Part shown: positions 30,940 to 34,311 of the stretch, piece after piece
Numbering within the stretch: the first letter of the stretch is position 1
Layout: every line of letters starts with the position of its first letter
Assembly (NCBI GenBank): GCA_003222635.1
Contig: QHWQ01000027.1
Location: 1-34,311 of the forward strand
Length of the DNA: 34,311 nt
Source: Acidobacteriota bacterium
Lineage (GTDB): Bacteria > Acidobacteriota > Vicinamibacteria > Vicinamibacterales > UBA2999
Direction of reading: 5' to 3'
Notes under the pieces: model-generated
Database searches by the model: none
What the model was told of the DNA's origin: nothing
What the model saw: only the letters and a program-made list of their open reading frames with translations
Program-made: the position numbers and the translations under genes

Positions 30940-31853
30940 CGCGCCACTCCCTCTTGCGACCTCGCGTGCCGGCACCGCCGCGCGACCGCGAACCCGTACG
31001 CCGATCCCGGCGAGCTGACGACCGCGGAAGGACAGCGCCTGCTGCGGCGCACGAGCTCGGGCTTCATGTGTCCGTGGCGCCGAGCGCGACCCCGCTGCTG
31101 ACGCACGAGGCGCTGCTGGCGCTGGCGACCGCGGGCGTCGACGCGATTTCGCTGAGTCTCGATGGCTCGAACGCCGAGCGCCACGACGCGATCGCGGCAT
31201 CAACGGCACCTACGAGCGGACGCTCGAAGCCGCGCGCGTCGCGCGGGTCGTTCACCTGCCGTTTCAGGTCAACACGCTGGTGTGCGCCGACACCGTTGAC
31301 GATCTGCCCGCCATCTACGAACAGGTCGCGCAGCTTGGCGCCGCGCGGTGGATTCTTTTCTTCCCTCGTGACCGTCGGCCGCGGGCAACTGCTGCAGCCG
31401 ATTTCGGCGGAACGCGCCGAGCAGGTGCTCGAGTGGGTGGCGGGGATCAGCCGCCGTCCGCCGGCGCCCATCATCACCACGACCGAAGCCCCGCAGCTGC
31501 GCCGCATCGCGATGCGGCGGTCGGGCAGAGATGGAGGCGGAGGCGGCGGTGCGCATCACGCCGCTGGCGTGCGCGACGGCAACGGCATCATCTTCATCTC
31601 GCATACGGGCGATATCTGTCCGTCAGGATTCCTCGTGGTGCCGGTGGGTAACGTCCGCACGGCCAACGTCGTGGACGTCTATCGCGAGGCGCCCCTCTTC
31701 CTGCAACTGCGCGATGCCGACAGCTTCCACGGCCGCTGCGGCCGCTGCGAGTATCGCTGGATGTGCGGCGGGTCGCGCGCGCGTGCCTGCTGCGCGTCGG
31801 GCGGGGATCCTCTGGCCGAGGATCCGCTCTGTCAGTACGGCGGGTCCGCCTGA
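30940..31853 (+). pseudogene. Decayed radical SAM/SPASM protein
   Basis: Pieces of one radical SAM/SPASM protein are spread over three frames. (1) About 30955-31044: CDLACRHRRATANPYADPGE, where the cluster motif CxxxCxxC has Arg (CGC at 30976-30978) for the third Cys. (2) From 31050: HELGLHVSVAPSATPLLTHE through SLSLDGSNAERHDAI, after loss of roughly 35-40 codons including the usual GGDP region. (3) From 31196: GINGTYERTLEAARVAR through ARWILFF, after a one-base loss (ATCGC for ATCCGC). (4) From 31365: LVTVGRGQLLQPISAER onward after one extra C at 31364. The SPASM end is good: FISHTGDICPSGFL and GRCGRCEYRWMCGGSRARA. The N-terminus before the Cys motif is not recognisable. Function of the intact family is peptide or cofactor modification; this copy is dead or misassembled. 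Confidence 0.8.
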
Positions 31854-32884
31854 AGGCGGTCACCACCACGAACGGCACGGCGGACACACGTACGCGCCTT
31901 GCGGACGACGAAAAGCATGCCGTCCGGATTGGCGGCGATGCGCAACGGATCGGATGCCGTCGTCTGCAGCGTCATCGCCAGCGAGTGATCGTTGCCGAGC
32001 ATCAGGTGGTTGGCGAAGCCGGCATCGACCAGCGCTTTGATTTGCGCGTAGCGCTGCTCCCATGTGAGCCCGCCGGGCGCCTGCAGCGGCGTTCCGGGTG
32101 GAACGGGTCCGCCGCGCGGCAGTTGATCCATGCCGAGGTAGTAGCCGCGCCGCACAAGTCCTGACTGGTAGTCCGCCGGGCTGTTGTCGCTGTGGCCGAT
32201 GCAGACCTTCGACGGACTGAGCCCCTCCGCTTCGAAAATCACCGCCTGCTTCTCGCCGATGCGCGCCGCGCCTGGGGAGTGCGTGGTCACCGGCAGGCCC
32301 GTCATCCTGCTCGCGCGCGCAGCGGCGCGAAGCACCTTCTCGCCGAACGGGTCGATCATGTTGCCGTTGGCGACCTTGATGATGCCCGCCTTGATGTCGG
32401 TGCCTTCGATGCCGACGGTAATCTCGCGGACGAAGAAGTCCACGAGCTCCTCGACGCTGCGCGACCGCATCGAGTTGGATGGATCGTTCCAGTGCCCGGT
32501 CGCGGCGACGACCTGCACGCCGGAACGGCGCGAGACTTCGTGCATCATGCGGATGTCGCGCCCCAGATCGATCGTCGTGCAGTCGATGATGGTGTTGACG
32601 CCCTCGTCTCGTGCACGTTTCAACTGATCCGACGCGGCCGCGATGAACTTCTCATGGCCGCCGAACAGCTCCGGCCAGGCCTGCCAGACGCCCGCGGAGC
32701 TGGCGATGATGTGTTCATGCGAGAGCGTGAACCCAAGCTTCGACGTATCGATTGGCCCGAGCACGGTGTTGACGGTGGTGCGCCGTGTCTGCGCCTCGGC
32801 GAACGTGCGTCCGAACACGGACGCGACGCCAATCGCTGCGGCCACATGTGTGAGCGCTTGACGGCGAGAGATGCGATTCGTCAT
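31832..32884 (-). CDS. Tat-exported phosphotriesterase-family protein, C-terminus replaced/truncated
   Basis: A 350-residue protein; ATG 32884. The N-terminus has SRRQALTHVAAAIGVASVFG, a Tat-like signal. The PTE zinc site is present: HxH in TLSHEHI (H56, H58), carbamylated-Lys candidate in AGIIKVANG, His in PVTTHSPGA and CIGHSDN, and Asp in MLGNDHSLA. The lactonase/PTE-like fold is thus complete up to ANPDGMLFV. After that come about 30 residues (VRKARTCVRRAVRGGDRL...) unlike the family, where one expects a last helix and a DNPRRFF-type ending. The divergence begins near plus 31895-31905 and the frame stops inside the radical SAM remnant, past a repeat element at 31844. Hydrolysis of a lactone or phosphoester is inferred; the substrate is unknown. 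Confidence 0.8.
   Translation of the reverse strand: MTNRISRRQALTHVAAAIGVASVFGRTFAEAQTRRTTVNTVLGPIDTSKLGFTLSHEHIIASSAGVWQAWPELFGGHEKFIAAASDQLKRARDEGVNTIIDCTTIDLGRDIRMMHEVSRRSGVQVVAATGHWNDPSNSMRSRSVEELVDFFVREITVGIEGTDIKAGIIKVANGNMIDPFGEKVLRAAARASRMTGLPVTTHSPGAARIGEKQAVIFEAEGLSPSKVCIGHSDNSPADYQSGLVRRGYYLGMDQLPRGGPVPPGTPLQAPGGLTWEQRYAQIKALVDAGFANHLMLGNDHSLAMTLQTTASDPLRIAANPDGMLFVVRKARTCVRRAVRGGDRLQADPPY
31844..31861. repeat. Second copy of the GTCCGCCTGAAGGCGG palindrome
   Basis: GTCCGCCTGAAGGCGGTC matches 459-476 in 17 of 18 positions. It provides the TGA stop of the radical SAM remnant on the plus strand and lies in the abnormal 3' end of the phosphotriesterase-like gene on the minus strand. 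This placement suggests the element inserted at, or mediated, the rearrangement that joined the two gene ends. Confidence 0.75.
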
Positions 32885-32897
32885 GGGGGAAATCATA
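32885..32897 (-). promoter_or_regulatory. Candidate -10 box with leaderless start for the phosphotriesterase-like gene
   Basis: On the minus strand TATGAT (plus 32892-32897) ends 7 nt before ATG 32884. The spacer is TTCCCCC, so there is no SD. This hexamer is close to the bacterial -10 consensus TATAAT. Confidence 0.42.
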
Positions 32898-32941
32898 AGA
32901 CGGCTGTCCTGCGATAGACATCAACAGTCGTCATTCCCTTG

Positions 32942-33097
32942 ATGACGTCGAGCAAGCTGCAGACCGTGATCGATCTGCAGAAGGCGGGCTACGTCGAAGA
33001 CGCCGCAGGCCAGCGTGGCACGAAGGGCTTCGGCCCGCTTTGTGAAACACCTTCACCCCGGGAGGGGCCGAGTGTGCCGCCGCGAGTAAACGCGTGA
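32942..33097 (+). CDS. Short open frame, 51 residues, doubtful gene
   Basis: ATG 32942 opens a frame reading MTSSKLQTVIDLQKAGYVED and so on to TGA 33095-33097. The first 33 residues have a helical, protein-like composition (VIDLQKAGYVEDAAG), while the rest (CETPSPREGPSVPPR) looks like translated non-coding DNA. No SD sequence is seen. It may be a remnant of a larger gene or chance. Apart from this and the hairpins at 33096-33136 I see nothing in the 265 bp between 32884 and 33150. Confidence 0.25.
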   Translation: MTSSKLQTVIDLQKAGYVEDAAGQRGTKGFGPLCETPSPREGPSVPPRVNA

Positions 33098-33136
33098 AAC
33101 CGGGCATTTCGGTTTCGTTAGGACGCTGTCCTTTTT
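33096..33136 (+). terminator. Two adjacent hairpins, the second followed by a T-run
   Basis: GAAACCG (33096-33102) pairs with CGGTTTC (33110-33116) around seven bases. AGGAC (33120-33124) pairs with GTCCT (33128-33132) around GCT, followed by TTTT through 33136. The second is a short terminator-like structure only 14 bp before the next ATG, so it could instead be a leader regulatory element for the zinc-ribbon gene. Confidence 0.35.
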
Positions 33137-33149
33137 GGGGTGTAGGGCC

Positions 33150-33404
33150 ATGGCGACGACGAAATGTTATCGATGCAAGGGCGACATGATCATCCTCGGC
33201 GCGCTGTATTCGGGGATGCGCACGTCATTCCGCCCGCAGGATTCGAAGTTCCTGACGCTCGAGACCGGCGACGTGATGACGAAGGCGACGATGTGCCGGA
33301 ATTGCGGGGTGGTGGAGATTCTCGGCGACGTGAACAAGCTGCGGCGGCTGACGAGCGAGCCCGACGCCGAGACCGCCGAGTTCGCGAACACCGCGGTGAA
33401 GTAG
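33150..33404 (+). CDS. Small zinc-ribbon-like protein, function unknown
   Basis: An 84-residue protein from ATG 33150. Two CxxC knuckles, CYRC near the N-terminus (C6, C9) and CRNC in the second half, are separated by a beta-rich segment (GDMIILGALYSGMRTSF, LTLETGDVMTKATM), the layout of a one-zinc ribbon. A charged C-terminal tail (LTSEPDAETAEFANTAVK) follows. Such proteins often bind nucleic acid or act as small adaptors, but no specific role can be given. No strong SD is seen. It ends 9 bp before the stop of the convergent gene. Confidence 0.65.
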   Translation: MATTKCYRCKGDMIILGALYSGMRTSFRPQDSKFLTLETGDVMTKATMCRNCGVVEILGDVNKLRRLTSEPDAETAEFANTAVK

Positions 33405-33413
33405 ATCGACTTT

Positions 33414-33734
33414 CTATCGCGTCAGGCTGCTGAGATACCTCTCCGCCTGACGCGTCCACTCCTCGTTCTTCGGCGGCGTCTCATGGAGCAGGCGCGCCAT
33501 CTCCTGCAGCAACAGCTCGCACTCACCATCGGCGGCCGCGCCGCAGCGAATCCTCTCGAGCCATCGCTGGATGTTCGTCAGTCCGCGAAGCTGGCGTTCG
33601 CAGTCCGCCCGCCAGTCGAGCAGCAGCGCCGCGAGCGCGTGCATCGAATCCGAGCGCGACGCGTTCACGCCTGACGGCGCTTCGGCGTCCAACGACGCGT
33701 CGAGGTCGGCGGCAGGGGCGAGCGGCGGTGTCAT
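33414..33734 (-). CDS. Small helical protein, unknown
   Basis: A 106-residue frame from ATG 33734 (TTG 33752 would add six residues). The N-terminal 30 residues are Ala/Asp/Ser-rich and probably disordered; the remainder (MHALAALLLDWRADCERQLR, LTNIQRWLERIRCG, CELLLQEMARLLHE, NEEWTRQAERYLSSLTR) looks like a bundle of amphipathic helices with three Cys. No signal peptide. No family recognised. It is divergent from the membrane protein at 33789 with 54 bp between starts. Confidence 0.5.
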   Translation of the reverse strand: MTPPLAPAADLDASLDAEAPSGVNASRSDSMHALAALLLDWRADCERQLRGLTNIQRWLERIRCGAAADGECELLLQEMARLLHETPPKNEEWTRQAERYLSSLTR

Positions 33735-33775
33735 GGCGGCAAGAGAAAGCAAACGAAGCGCCAGCCCGTCTGAGC

Positions 33776-33788
33776 TATCCTGCAGCCC
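33776..33788 (+). promoter_or_regulatory. Candidate -10 box with leaderless start for the 33789 gene
   Basis: TATCCT at 33776-33781 ends 7 nt before the GTG start at 33789. No SD sequence is present. Confidence 0.35.
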
Positions 33789-34175
33789 GTGTGGCAGCCG
33801 ACCAACCGCCAGTGGTGGACGCTCTTAATCGTCGCGCTACTAATCGTTGCCGCCTGGCCGTCCGCTGACGACCGCAGCCTCGCGTTGAAATTCGTAAGTT
33901 GGGCGGTCGACCCCGCCGACCGCCTCCCCGTCCTGCCTCCACCCTACGGGCCCGGAGAAGGCGACGACCTCGAGGCGGTCAACGCGCACGATTTGCAGAC
34001 GCGGATGTACGACGAGCTGTACGAAAAAGGTGGCTGGACGCGGACGCGTCTGGAGCTGAAGGTGGCGCGCGATCCGTTCAACGCCGCGACCGAACGCCAA
34101 CTGCTCGTTGCAGCCGGCGTGATCGCGGCGTTCCTGGTGTGGCGGTCTACTTCGTCGCCGCGCCGCCGCCCTTGA
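33789..34175 (+). CDS. Small membrane protein, unknown
   Basis: A 128-residue protein with GTG start. One hydrophobic helix near the N-terminus (WWTLLIVALLIVAAW) and a second near the C-terminus (LLVAAGVIAAFLVWRS), with an intervening soluble stretch of about 80 residues (LPPPYGPGEGDDLEAVNAHD, MYDELYEKGGWTRTRLELKV). The topology suggests a loop on one side of the inner membrane and short cytoplasmic tails; the final SSPRRRP is basic. No family recognised. The end overlaps the next minus-strand gene by 29 bp. Confidence 0.6.
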   Translation: MWQPTNRQWWTLLIVALLIVAAWPSADDRSLALKFVSWAVDPADRLPVLPPPYGPGEGDDLEAVNAHDLQTRMYDELYEKGGWTRTRLELKVARDPFNAATERQLLVAAGVIAAFLVWRSTSSPRRRP

Positions 34176-34311
34176 TGGTGATCTTCTCGACGGTCCACGT
34201 CGAGCAGTCACCCTTGTAGATCACGGTGTCGGACTCGCAGCTGATTTCGTGGATCAGGCATCCCGTCTGGCCGTGACCCTGGCTCGTCTGCGCCCAACCG
34301 ACGAGCTTGCC
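34147..34311 (-). CDS. C-terminal fragment of an unidentified protein (continues past window end)
   Basis: The minus-strand frame is open from base 34311 to TAG at plus 34147-34149, giving 54 residues including GQTGCLIHEISCESDTVIYK and GDCSTWTVEKITIKGGG. Three cysteines and alternating beta-like residues suggest a small secreted beta protein, possibly disulfide-bonded. The start lies outside the window. No family recognised. Confidence 0.5.
   Translation of the reverse strand, partial: GKLVGWAQTSQGHGQTGCLIHEISCESDTVIYKGDCSTWTVEKITIKGGGAATK

Noticed and set aside
31805-31825. GGATCCTC/GAGGATCC hairpin in the radical SAM remnant
   Set aside because: It falls in codons of a conserved SPASM-terminal segment (GGDPLAEDPLC), so it is explained by coding sequence.

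Overview
The window is high-GC, gene-dense bacterial DNA. It carries three Oar-like TonB-dependent receptors with carboxypeptidase-regulatory N-termini, many secreted proteins of an SGIW/WEGDTLVV type, two DUF6152 proteins, Tat-exported amidohydrolases and a fused ethanolamine ammonia-lyase. This mix suggests an Acidobacteriota soil or sediment heterotroph of the Vicinamibacteria type. That is inferred from gene content; no rRNA or other phylogenetic marker is present. I saw no tRNA, rRNA, CRISPR array or transposase.

Layout. 1-4571: end of a TonB receptor, then a secreted trio (SGIW protein, metallo-beta-lactamase-fold hydrolase, SGIW protein) facing a DUF6152/SGIW pair. 4637-10684: a 2-oxoacid dehydrogenase operon, E1alpha-E1beta-M24 protein-E2, with an aldehyde dehydrogenase behind it, facing a DctA-type dicarboxylate carrier (10676-11980). 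12031-12915: a beta-hydroxyacid dehydrogenase. 12917-21466: two closely related TonB receptors, both broken, flanking an ABC-2 exporter (both subunits damaged) and a secreted creatininase-like protein. 21492-22762: a second DUF6152/SGIW pair. 22838-26384: protocatechuate branch (pcaH, broken pcaG, pcaB) facing an aromatic-acid-type MFS carrier. 26616-29617: MetE-like methyltransferase overlapping a fused EutBC. 29796-32884: amidohydrolase, decayed radical SAM/SPASM gene and a 3'-truncated phosphotriesterase-like gene. 32942-34311: small unknown proteins.

Taken together the genes describe scavenging of plant- and soil-derived organics: outer-membrane uptake, periplasmic hydrolases, organic-acid and aromatic-acid import, then oxidative catabolism to acyl-CoA and the beta-ketoadipate route.

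Two cross-cutting patterns stand out. First, from about 13.7 kb rightward at least eight genes lack an internal block of very roughly 35-100 codons relative to their families, often with a frameshift, and one break is a perfect 36-bp inverted repeat. The first 12.9 kb shows none of this. Either this is serial gene decay or, perhaps more likely, the assembly was joined wrongly at many points; read mapping would settle it. Second, seven genes that begin transcription units lack a Shine-Dalgarno sequence and instead have a TAnnnT box 7-9 nt before the start codon, as expected for leaderless mRNAs, while downstream operon genes and others have clear SD sites.
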